Position numbers and translations under genes: made by a program. Of a DNA stretch of 64,000 nt, positions 35,318-42,986 are shown piece by piece (within the stretch, counting starts at the first letter, position 1; the number at the start of each line of letters is the position of its first letter). The DNA lies in NCBI RefSeq assembly GCF_030373225.1, contig NZ_JAUCZG010000012.1, positions 1 through 64,000 on the forward strand, given 5' to 3'. The notes under the pieces are model-generated. The model was not told where the DNA came from. It worked only from the letters and a program-made list of their open reading frames with translations, and did not search any database. The DNA is from Hydrogenophaga sp. Its GTDB lineage: Bacteria; Pseudomonadota; Gammaproteobacteria; Burkholderiales; Burkholderiaceae_C.

Positions 35318-35932
35318 ATGTTCGGCATCGCAGACCACGGCGCTTTTGTCGCCGCCATCGTCGTGTTCCTGCTCATTCCCGGCCCGGGCAATCTGGCGCT
35401 GGTGACATCCACCGGCAAGGGCGGCATCCGGGGCGGGCTGGCTGCCACCCTCGGCGTGATCGCCGGCGACCAGGTGCTGATGTGGCTTGCGGTCGCCGGG
35501 GTGGCGGCGCTGCTGACGGCATACCCCGCTGCCTTCGGGGCGGTGCAGTGGATGGGCGCGGCGTATCTGGCCTGGCTCGGGTTCAAGATGCTGGCCGCCA
35601 GGCCGGGCGACGCGCCCATCCTCAACATCCGCCCGCGCCAGTATTTCCAGCAAGCGATCGTCATCACCCTGCTCAACCCCAAGGCCATCGTTTTCTACAT
35701 GGCTTTTTTCCCGTTGTTTGTGGACCCGGCACGTCACCAGGGCCTGGTGACCTTCAGCGCCATGGCCGCCACCATCGCGGTGCTCACCTTTGCCTACGGC
35801 CTCGCGGTCACCCTGCTCACCCATTTTCTCGCCGCCCGCATGCGCGCCAATCCCGTGATTGGCCGCATTCTCGAAAAGGTGGCAGGTCTGTTCCTCATCG
35901 GTTTCGGCATCAAGCTGGCCATCTCGAAGTAA
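35318..35932 (+). CDS. LysE/RhtB-family amino-acid exporter
   Basis: A 204-residue inner-membrane exporter with about six helices. The N-terminal segment FLLIPGPGNLALVTSTGKGG is the LysE family signature, and LLNPKAIVFYMAFFP is the second. It exports an amino acid or derivative, not identifiable from sequence. It stands between rsmG and parA, 6 bases before parA, so the two may be co-transcribed. Confidence 0.88.
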   Translation: MFGIADHGAFVAAIVVFLLIPGPGNLALVTSTGKGGIRGGLAATLGVIAGDQVLMWLAVAGVAALLTAYPAAFGAVQWMGAAYLAWLGFKMLAARPGDAPILNIRPRQYFQQAIVITLLNPKAIVFYMAFFPLFVDPARHQGLVTFSAMAATIAVLTFAYGLAVTLLTHFLAARMRANPVIGRILEKVAGLFLIGFGIKLAISK

Positions 35933-35938
35933 GCACAC

Positions 35939-36709
35939 ATGGCCAAGATCTTTTGCATTGCGAACCAGAAGGGTGGCGTCGGCAAGACCACCACCACGGT
36001 GAATCTGGCGGCGGGTTTGGCCAAGGTGGGCCAGCGGGTGCTGATGGTCGATCTCGACCCCCAGGGCAACGCCACCATGGGCTCGGGCGTGGACAAGCGG
36101 CAGATGGCGCTTTCGGTGTACGACGTGCTGCTGGAGTCCGCCTCGGTGGCGGAGGCGGCGGTGTACTCGGAGAAGTGTGGCTACCACGTGCTGGGCGCCA
36201 ATCGGGAGCTGGCCGGCGCCGAGGTGGAGCTGGTGGAGGTGGAGCGGCGTGAAAAGCGCCTGAAAACCGCGCTGGCCGAGGTGCTGGACAGCTACGATTT
36301 CGTGCTGATCGATTGCCCGCCGTCGCTGAGCATGCTCACCCTCAACGGCCTGTGCGCCGCGCACGGGGTGATCGTGCCCATGCAGTGCGAGTACTTCGCA
36401 CTCGAAGGCCTGACCGATCTGGTCAACACCATCAAGCAGGTGCACGCCAACCTCAACAAGGATCTCGCCATCATCGGGTTGCTGCGGGTCATGTTCGACC
36501 CGCGCATCACACTCCAGCAGCAGGTGAGTGACCAGCTCAAGGCCCACTTCGGCGACAAGGTGTTCGACACGGTCATCCCGCGCAACGTGCGCCTGGCCGA
36601 AGCGCCCAGCTACGGCCTGCCGGGCGTGATCTTCGACCCCTCGGCACGCGGCAGCCAGGCGTTCGTGGCGTTCGCTTCCGAAATGGTGGCGCGCATCGGC
36701 AAGTTCTAG
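35939..36709 (+). CDS. parA: ParA (Soj), chromosome-partitioning ATPase
   Basis: Binds DNA non-specifically when ATP-bound and moves ParB-parS complexes during chromosome segregation. In 256 residues the deviant Walker A KGGVGKTTT is at 11-19, Walker A' and B appear as LMVDLDPQGNATMG and VLIDCPPSLSMLT. Short N-terminus without a helix-turn-helix marks a chromosomal type. A parS site starts 5 bases after its stop. Confidence 0.96.
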   Translation: MAKIFCIANQKGGVGKTTTTVNLAAGLAKVGQRVLMVDLDPQGNATMGSGVDKRQMALSVYDVLLESASVAEAAVYSEKCGYHVLGANRELAGAEVELVEVERREKRLKTALAEVLDSYDFVLIDCPPSLSMLTLNGLCAAHGVIVPMQCEYFALEGLTDLVNTIKQVHANLNKDLAIIGLLRVMFDPRITLQQQVSDQLKAHFGDKVFDTVIPRNVRLAEAPSYGLPGVIFDPSARGSQAFVAFASEMVARIGKF

Positions 36710-36713
36710 GGCC

Positions 36714-36729
36714 TGTTTCACGTGAAACC
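36714..36729. other. parS-like site spanning a GTG start codon
   Basis: TGTTTCACGTGAAACC has the perfect 14-base core, and the GTG at 36722-36724 inside it is the start codon of the hydrolase gene. ParB bound here would sit on the gene's translation start region in DNA. Effects on its transcription are plausible. Confidence 0.92.
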
Positions 36730-37261
36730 CCACAACGTCCTCATCCTGCCGGGTTGGCAGAACAGCGGCCCGGACCACTGGCAAAGTCGCTGGGAAGCCA
36801 GCCATGCCTACCGCCGGGTGGACCAGCACGACTGGATCCGGCCCCGGCGTGGCGACTGGATCGCCCGGCTGGAGGAGGTGCTGTTCACCTGCGACGAGCC
36901 GGCCGTGCTGGTGGCGCACAGCCTGGGTTGCCTGCACACGGCGGCCTGGGCCGCGCATTCGCAGAACACGTCCCGGGTGAAGGCTGCGCTGCTGGTGGCG
37001 CCCGGTGATGCCGAACACGAGTCGATGCGCCCGATCCTGCCCGGCTGGGCACCCATTCACACGCAGCGCCTGCCCTTCCCCAGTGTGCTGGTGGGCAGCC
37101 GCAACGACCCGTACTGCAGCTTCGAGCGCGCGCAAAGCCTGGCGGCCGCCTGGGGATCGCGCTTCGTTGACCTGGGCGATGCGGGCCACATCAACGCCGA
37201 GTCCGGCCTGGGTGACTGGCCCAGCGGCCATGCCGTGCTGGCCGAACTCATGAACCTCTGA
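36722..37261 (+). CDS. RBBP9/YdeN-type serine hydrolase
   Basis: A 179-residue alpha/beta hydrolase. The N-terminal ILPGWQNSGPDHWQSRWE is characteristic of the RBBP9/YdeN family. The nucleophile serine is in LVAHSLGCL, the Asp probably in GSRNDPYC, and the His in GDAGHINAESG. It starts with GTG within a parS site, with AGGG about ten bases before. Physiological substrate is unknown. It separates parA from parB. Confidence 0.83.
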   Translation: MKPHNVLILPGWQNSGPDHWQSRWEASHAYRRVDQHDWIRPRRGDWIARLEEVLFTCDEPAVLVAHSLGCLHTAAWAAHSQNTSRVKAALLVAPGDAEHESMRPILPGWAPIHTQRLPFPSVLVGSRNDPYCSFERAQSLAAAWGSRFVDLGDAGHINAESGLGDWPSGHAVLAELMNL

Positions 37262-37285
37262 CATTTTTCGAAAGCACCACGATCC

Positions 37286-38203
37286 ATGGTCACCAAAAAA
37301 CCCAAAGGCCTCGGCCGCGGACTCGAAGCCCTGCTGGGCCCGAAGGTGGTGGACAGCGCACCGGCGGATCCGGGCAGCCTGCCCTCGAGCCTGCCCCTGA
37401 GCGCGCTGGTGGCCGGCCAGTACCAGCCCCGCACCCGCATGGACGAGGGCGCCCTCTACGAACTGGCCGAGAGCATCAAGGCCCAGGGCGTGATGCAGCC
37501 GATCCTGGTGCGTCAGCTCGCGAGCGGTCCCGACGCCGGCAAGTACGAGATCATCGCGGGCGAGCGCCGCTTCCGCGCTTCCCGGCTTGCCGGGCTCGAA
37601 AGCGTGCCCGTGCTGGTGCGCGATGTGCCGGACGAGTCCGCCGCGGCCATGGCACTGATCGAGAACATGCAGCGTGAAGACCTCAACCCACTGGAGGAGG
37701 CGCACGGCTTGCAACGTCTGGTGAAGGAGTTTGGACTCACTCACGAACAGGCGGCCCAGGCCGTGGGCCGCTCGCGCAGCGCCGCCAGCAACCTGTTGCG
37801 CCTGCTGCAACTGGCCGAACCGGTGCAGACGATGCTGATGGCAGGAGACCTGGACATGGGCCATGCACGCGCCTTGCTGGCGCTGGACAAGGCCAGCCAG
37901 ATCACCGCCGGCAACCAGATCGCCGCCAGAAAGATGTCGGTGCGTGAAGCGGAAAGCCTGGTGAAGAAGCTCGGGGCGGAGTTTGCGCTTTCGCCCCAGA
38001 AGCTCAAGAAAGACAAGTCGCGCGACACCCGCCGCGTGGAGGAAGAACTGGCCGACCTGCTGATGGCCGAGGTCGAGGTGCGGGTGAAGAAGCGCGTCAA
38101 GCGCCACGGTCGCATCGAGGAGATGGGCGAAATCGCGATCCAGTTCGGCTCCCTCGACGCTCTCAACGGCCTGATCGACAAGCTGCGCGGCGGCGGGCAC
38201 TGA
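37286..38203 (+). CDS. parB: ParB (Spo0J), parS-binding CTPase
   Basis: Nucleates on parS and spreads as a CTP-dependent clamp, organising the origin region. The 305 residues start with KKPKGLGRGLEALLG, the ParA-stimulating tail. The CTP-binding box GERRFRASRLAGL and the NMQREDLNPLEEA segment follow, then a helix-turn-helix (LTHEQAAQAVGRSRSAASNLLRL's family position) and a C-terminal dimer domain. It is 25 bases after the hydrolase gene. Confidence 0.96.
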   Translation: MVTKKPKGLGRGLEALLGPKVVDSAPADPGSLPSSLPLSALVAGQYQPRTRMDEGALYELAESIKAQGVMQPILVRQLASGPDAGKYEIIAGERRFRASRLAGLESVPVLVRDVPDESAAAMALIENMQREDLNPLEEAHGLQRLVKEFGLTHEQAAQAVGRSRSAASNLLRLLQLAEPVQTMLMAGDLDMGHARALLALDKASQITAGNQIAARKMSVREAESLVKKLGAEFALSPQKLKKDKSRDTRRVEEELADLLMAEVEVRVKKRVKRHGRIEEMGEIAIQFGSLDALNGLIDKLRGGGH

Positions 38204-38210
38204 GCGCGCG

Positions 38211-38234
38211 GGCCACCGCGCCCGCGTGGCCTTT
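38211..38234 (+). terminator. Hairpin terminator after parB
   Basis: GGCCAC (38211-38216) pairs with GTGGCC (38226-38231) across a 9-base loop and is followed by TTT, which abuts the stop of the convergent DUF1508 gene. The T-run is short, so efficiency is uncertain. Confidence 0.6.
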
Positions 38235-38566
38235 CAGGCGGCGCTGCGGACGTCCGTGGTCGAGCCGTTGGCCTGAACCGACGCGATGCCCGCACTGCGG
38301 CTGGCCGCGGTGCTGTACATCTGGCTGGTGCCGATGACCTGGTGGTTGGCGGCCTTGAGGTTGAAGTAGAAGCGGCCGTCCGAGGCCTCGGCGCTCGCGT
38401 AGGCCGCCTCCATGGGACTGTTTTTCTGCACCGATGCGATCCCGCCGTCGGCGCCAGCGCGCGACTCGTAGAGTTCGCTGCGAAGAATGACCTCGCCGTT
38501 GCCCGCCTTGAGGACAAACGAAAACTGGCCCTTGGCGTTCTTGTTCACTTCGTACCAACCTGCCAT
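38234..38566 (-). CDS. YegP-family DUF1508 protein, two repeats
   Basis: A 110-residue protein made of two DUF1508 repeats: the first around GQFSFVLKAGNGEVILRSELY, the second around GRFYFNLKAANHQVIGTSQM, each followed by A-G-I-A-S-V-Q. YegP-type proteins are small and of unknown role. The ATG at 38566 has GGAGG 6 bases ahead, ruling out the longer upstream frame. It converges on parB. Confidence 0.9.
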   Translation of the reverse strand: MAGWYEVNKNAKGQFSFVLKAGNGEVILRSELYESRAGADGGIASVQKNSPMEAAYASAEASDGRFYFNLKAANHQVIGTSQMYSTAASRSAGIASVQANGSTTDVRSAA

Positions 38567-38669
38567 GTGACCTCCGGGACGTGATGATGAAGGGAATGTC
38601 ATCCTATCGGCGCCGGCAGCGGCCCGGGAGCGGGACATCCCGGGGGCCGTCACCGCGGCAGGCCGCCGC

Positions 38670-40094
38670 TCACATCGCGAAGATCTTGCCCGGGTTCATG
38701 ATGTTGTCGGGATCGAGCGCGCGCTTGATGGTGCGCATCATGTCCACCGCGCCGCTGCCGGCCTCGGTGAGCAGGAAGTCCATCTTGTGCAGGCCCACGC
38801 CGTGTTCGCCGGTGCAGGTGCCTTCCAGCCGGAGTGCGCGCGCCACCAGCTGGTGGTTGAGCTGCTCGGCCAGGGTGTGCTCTTCGGGCTTGGTCGGGTC
38901 GATCAGATAACCGAAATGGAAGTTGCCGTCGCCCACGTGCCCGACCAGAAAGTAGGGCAGGCCGGCGGCGTCGGCCTCCAGCACGGAGTCGAGCAGGCAG
39001 TCAGCCAGGCGCGAGATGGGCACGCAGGTGTCGGTGCTGATCGCACGGCAGCCGGGCTTGCTCTGGATGGCGGCGAAGTAGGCGTTGTGCCGCGCGGTCC
39101 ACAGCCGGGTGCGCTCCTCGGGGGTGTCGGCCCATTCGAAGGCCTGGCCGCCGAAGTCGCCCGCGATCTCCTGCACTGTTTCGGCCTGTTCCTTCACGCT
39201 CGCGGGTGAGCCGTGGAATTCCATCAACAGCATGTTTTCCTCGCGCAGGCCGAGCTTGCTGTGTGCGTTGACCATGCGCACCGTGTTGTGGTCGATCAGC
39301 TCGCAGCGCGCGATCGGCACGCCGAGCTGGATCACCTGGATGACGGTGCGCACCGCCGCCTCGATGTTCGGAAACGAGCAGGTGGCGGCCGAAATGGCTT
39401 CGGGCAGCGGGTAGAGCTTGAGCGTGACCTCGGTGATCACGCCCAGCGTGCCCTCGCTGCCCACCATCAGGCGCGTGAGGTCGTAGCCGGCCGATGACTT
39501 CCTGGCGCGCGTGCCGGTGCGAATGACCTCACCGCTGGCGGTGACCACCTGCAGCGCCAGCACGTTCTCGCGCATGGTGCCGTAGCGCACCGCGTTCGTG
39601 CCGCTGGCGCGGGTGGCCGCCATGCCACCGATGGAGGCGTCGGCACCCGGGTCGATCGGGAAGAACAGGCCCTCGCTCTTGACCGCCTCGTTGACCGCCT
39701 TGCGCGTCACGCCGGGCTGCACCGTCACGGTCAGGTCTTCGGCGTTGATGGCCAGCACGCTGTTCATGCGGCTCACGTCGATGCTGATGCCACCCTGCAC
39801 GGCCAGCAGGTGGCCTTCGAGCGAAGAGCCCACGCCGAACGGGATCACCGGCACCCGGTGCGCCGCAGCCAGCTTCACCGCGTCGGCCACGTCCTGGGTG
39901 CTCTGGGCGAACACCACCGCCGCCGGAGGCGGCACCTCGTACACGGACTCGTCCCGTCCGTGCTGCTCGCGCACCACCAGCGCGGTGGAACATTGCGCGC
40001 CGAAGCGGGCCTGCAGCGCGCTGATCAGTTCGGGCGGCACCGCGCGCTGGTGGACTTGCGGGGCCAGGTGGCTGTGGGCGGTGGGGGCGTTCAT
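38670..40094 (-). CDS. FAD-linked oxidase (GlcD/D-lactate dehydrogenase-like)
   Basis: A 474-residue flavoprotein of the vanillyl-alcohol-oxidase superfamily. The PCMH FAD-binding domain shows VIPFGVGSSLEGHLLAV and DPGADASIGGMAATRASG. The C-terminal catalytic cap ends with GTCTGEHGVGLHKMDFL. Nearest relatives are glycolate oxidase subunit GlcD and D-lactate dehydrogenase. No GlcE or GlcF genes are adjacent, so a single-subunit D-2-hydroxyacid dehydrogenase is more likely. Confidence 0.87.
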   Translation of the reverse strand: MNAPTAHSHLAPQVHQRAVPPELISALQARFGAQCSTALVVREQHGRDESVYEVPPPAAVVFAQSTQDVADAVKLAAAHRVPVIPFGVGSSLEGHLLAVQGGISIDVSRMNSVLAINAEDLTVTVQPGVTRKAVNEAVKSEGLFFPIDPGADASIGGMAATRASGTNAVRYGTMRENVLALQVVTASGEVIRTGTRARKSSAGYDLTRLMVGSEGTLGVITEVTLKLYPLPEAISAATCSFPNIEAAVRTVIQVIQLGVPIARCELIDHNTVRMVNAHSKLGLREENMLLMEFHGSPASVKEQAETVQEIAGDFGGQAFEWADTPEERTRLWTARHNAYFAAIQSKPGCRAISTDTCVPISRLADCLLDSVLEADAAGLPYFLVGHVGDGNFHFGYLIDPTKPEEHTLAEQLNHQLVARALRLEGTCTGEHGVGLHKMDFLLTEAGSGAVDMMRTIKRALDPDNIMNPGKIFAM

Positions 40095-40172
40095 GGGCGG
40101 TCTCCGGGCTGTTTTGTGCAGCCGGCCAGTTTAAGCCCGGCGTCCCGCGCAGGGGGTCTCGCACGGGCCCGT

Positions 40173-40406
40173 TCAGCTGCGGGCTTTCCCGCCCTGCAGC
40201 AACACCGCCGGGGCGCGTGTTGCGCCGGTGTTGCCGGAGGCGGCGGGGTGGCCGCCTGCGCCCGTGAGGCTGGTGGCCTGGCCGGTGATGCGCGCTGCCT
40301 GGCCGGGCGGCACGCTCGCCATGCCGGCCAGGCCCAGCGTGCAGGCGGCGATCAGTTGCACGCTGCGGGCTTCAAAGTCGGCGAGTCGTTGTCGGCGTTG
40401 CTTCAT
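40173..40406 (-). CDS. Small hypothetical protein
   Basis: A 77-residue open frame beginning KQRRQRLADFEARSVQLIAA, with one hydrophobic stretch (about 17-33) and an Ala/Gly/Thr-rich tail. GGGAGA stands 5 bases before its ATG, which supports translation. The hydrophobic stretch could be a signal peptide (cut near GQA). I recognise no family. It is divergent from the adenosyltransferase gene. Confidence 0.5.
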   Translation of the reverse strand: MKQRRQRLADFEARSVQLIAACTLGLAGMASVPPGQAARITGQATSLTGAGGHPAASGNTGATRAPAVLLQGGKARS

Positions 40407-40558
40407 CGGTGTCTCCCGAAGGAATGAACAGGCGCCCATTAACGCTTGCCCCCGCGCCCCGTGCCAGCGGTTTTGCCCGTTGTTGCCTGATGGACAACTC
40501 GCTTGCACCAGACACAATCCCGCACAATTCACAGCTTTCGTCATTTCAAGGATCTCCC

Positions 40559-41125
40559 ATGGGCAACCGCCTCACCCAGATCGCCACCCGCACCGGCGAC
40601 GCCGGCACCACCGGCCTGGGCGACAACACCCGCGTCTCCAAGAACAGCCTGCGCGTGCACGCCATGGGCGAGGTGGACGAACTCAACTCCAACATCGGCG
40701 TGCTGCTGTGCGAAGACATGGCGCCCGAGGTCAGAGGCCTGCTGGTGGAGATCCAGCACCAACTGTTCAACCTGGGTGGCGAGCTGTCCATTCCAGGCTA
40801 CGAGCTGCTCAAGCCCGAGGCCGTGATCGCACTCGACCAAGCGCTGGCCAACCACAACGAAACGCTGCCGCGCCTGCAGGAATTCATCCTGCCCGCCGGC
40901 ACACGGGCCGCCAGCCTGGCCCACGTCTGCCGCACCGTGGCGCGCCGTGCCGAGCGCGCGGTCGTGGCCCTGGGCAACGAAGAGGCGCTGAAGGAAACGC
41001 CACGCCAGTACCTCAACCGCCTGAGCGATCTCATGTTCGTGCTGGCCCGCGTGCTCAACCGCATGAACGGCGGCGACGACGTGTACTGGAAGAGCGAGCG
41101 CATGGCCAAGGGCGCGGCCGAATGA
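40559..41125 (+). CDS. Cob(I)alamin adenosyltransferase, PduO type
   Basis: Transfers adenosyl from ATP to cob(I)alamin, making adenosylcobalamin. The 188 residues carry the ATP loop TRTGDAGTTGLGDN (10-23), the VDELNSNIG segment, RTVARRAERAVV and the C-terminal YLNRLSDLMFVLAR. AAGGA precedes the ATG by 8 bases. Its stop overlaps the next gene's start (ATGA). Confidence 0.93.
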   Translation: MGNRLTQIATRTGDAGTTGLGDNTRVSKNSLRVHAMGEVDELNSNIGVLLCEDMAPEVRGLLVEIQHQLFNLGGELSIPGYELLKPEAVIALDQALANHNETLPRLQEFILPAGTRAASLAHVCRTVARRAERAVVALGNEEALKETPRQYLNRLSDLMFVLARVLNRMNGGDDVYWKSERMAKGAAE

Positions 41126-41481
41126 AGGCGGCGCTGATGCTGGCGGGCGGGGTGGCCAGCGCGCTGTCGCTCGCGGCCGCAGCGCAGAACAAGGCGCCCG
41201 CCCAAGCCGCCCCCAAGGCCAGCGAAGTGACGCTGGTCTGCGAAGCGGTTTACCTGCCCGCCCGGACCACCTGGACGCGCACGGTCCTCATCGCTTACGA
41301 CGACCGGCGGGTGCGATCGGTGCAGATCGACGGCGTGCCGGTGTACACCTTCGCGATCCAGGAGACGGTGATCCTCACCGCCATCGACAACGAACGCATC
41401 CAGATCGACACGGCCGCGCAGACCTGGAGCAGCGATTTCCGGGGTCAGGCGACGGCCCAGGGGCGCTGCGAACGCAGCTAA
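41122..41481 (+). CDS. Hypothetical secreted protein
   Basis: A 119-residue protein with a signal peptide (about 1-21, ending SLAAAAQ) and a mature part with a single Cys pair (VTLVCEAVYLP; QGRCERS at the end). It is translationally coupled to the adenosyltransferase gene by a four-base overlap. I recognise no family. The two cysteines may form a disulfide. Confidence 0.65.
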   Translation: MKAALMLAGGVASALSLAAAAQNKAPAQAAPKASEVTLVCEAVYLPARTTWTRTVLIAYDDRRVRSVQIDGVPVYTFAIQETVILTAIDNERIQIDTAAQTWSSDFRGQATAQGRCERS

Positions 41482-41494
41482 CGCCCCCGGACGC

Positions 41495-42850
41495 TCAGGC
41501 CTTGCGGCGGCTCAGCAGCCAGTAGAGAAAAATCGCGCCGAAGGTGGCGGTTCCGATGCCGCCCAGGCCGAATTCGCCGAACTTCAGCGTGTACTCGCCG
41601 GTGCCCAGGATGATCGGGATGGCGGCCACCAGCAGGTTCCTGTTGTCTGAAAAGTCAACCTTGTTGTCGACCCAGATCTTGGCGCCGGCGATCGCGATCA
41701 GGCCGAACACCACGATCGACACGCCGCCCATCACGGCCAGCGGAATCGCCTGGATCAACGCGCCGAATTTCGGCGAGAAGCCCAGCACGATGGCGATGCA
41801 GGCGGCCACGACAAACATGGCGGTGGAATAGATCTTGGTGGCGGCCATCACGCCGATGTTCTCGGCGTAGGTGGTCACGCCGGTGCCGCCGGACGCGCCG
41901 CTGAGCATGGTGGCCACACCGTCGCCGATGAAGGCCCTGCCGAGATACGGGTTGAGGTCACGCCCGGTCATGGCGCTCACGGCCTTGATGTGGCCCAGGT
42001 TTTCTGCCACCAGGATCAGCGCCACCGGCGCGATCAGCAGGATGGCCTGGGCCTGGAACACCGGCGCGGCGAAGGTCGGCAGGCCGAACCAGGCGGCGTT
42101 GGCGATGCCCGACAGATCGATGGGTTTGCCCAGGCCCAGGCCATTGGTGAGCACGGCATAGACCACGCTGGCGGCGATCAGGCCGACCAGGATCAGCAGG
42201 CGCTGCGTCATGCCACGCGCGTACACGGCCACCAGCGCCACGCTGATGAAGGTGATGGCCTGCATCCAGGCGTCAAAGCCGGTGGGGGCCATGTTCTTGA
42301 TGGGAATGGCCGCCAGGTTCAGGCCGATGACCGCCACCACGGTACCGGTGACCACCGGCGGCATGAGGCGCTCGATCCAGTGCACGGCTGCGCCTTCGTC
42401 CACCTCGTCCACTTCCATGCCGGCCATGGGTTGCGACTTGTGGTGCTTCACATTGGTGGCGTGCACGATGACGCCAATGACGGTGTAGACCAGGCCGCAG
42501 ATGATGATGCCGCCCAGTGCCACGCCCAGGTTGGCGTTGGGGCCTGGCCCGGCGTAGCCGCTGGCGGCGATCACCACGCCGATGAAGGCAAAGCTGGAGC
42601 CGAGGTAGCTCGGCACCTTGCCGCCGGTGATGACAAAGAAGATCAGCGTGCCGATGCCGCTCATGAGGATGGCGACGTTGGGGTTGAAGCCCATGAGCAG
42701 CGGCGCCAGCACCGTGGCCCCGAACATCGCGATCACGTGCTGCACGCCCATGACGGTGGTCTGTGGCCACGGCAGGCGCTCGTCGGGGGCGATCACGCCT
42801 CCTTGGTCCAGCACCGAGGTGCTCTTTTCTGTCCAGTTCAACATGCCCAT
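41495..42850 (-). CDS. NCS2 nucleobase permease (uracil/xanthine type)
   Basis: A 451-residue inner-membrane permease with about fourhelix-rich halves of seven segments each. GVQHVIAMFGATVLAPLLMGF near the start and AENLGHIKAVSAMTGRDLNPYL later are NCS2 family landmarks. The substrate is uracil or a purine; UraA-like is favoured by the first motif. GGAGA lies 6 bases before the ATG at 42850. Confidence 0.88.
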   Translation of the reverse strand: MGMLNWTEKSTSVLDQGGVIAPDERLPWPQTTVMGVQHVIAMFGATVLAPLLMGFNPNVAILMSGIGTLIFFVITGGKVPSYLGSSFAFIGVVIAASGYAGPGPNANLGVALGGIIICGLVYTVIGVIVHATNVKHHKSQPMAGMEVDEVDEGAAVHWIERLMPPVVTGTVVAVIGLNLAAIPIKNMAPTGFDAWMQAITFISVALVAVYARGMTQRLLILVGLIAASVVYAVLTNGLGLGKPIDLSGIANAAWFGLPTFAAPVFQAQAILLIAPVALILVAENLGHIKAVSAMTGRDLNPYLGRAFIGDGVATMLSGASGGTGVTTYAENIGVMAATKIYSTAMFVVAACIAIVLGFSPKFGALIQAIPLAVMGGVSIVVFGLIAIAGAKIWVDNKVDFSDNRNLLVAAIPIILGTGEYTLKFGEFGLGGIGTATFGAIFLYWLLSRRKA

Positions 42851-42986
42851 GGCGGTTCTCCGAGTCGATGATGGGTCGATCGTAGTCGGAGCCGGGCACG
42901 CCTCCTGCCCCCGGGCGCCACCTTTGCCCGAACGATCGCCGCACCACGCGCTGCGCTGCTACCCTTGCATGAAAAAGGACACCCGA

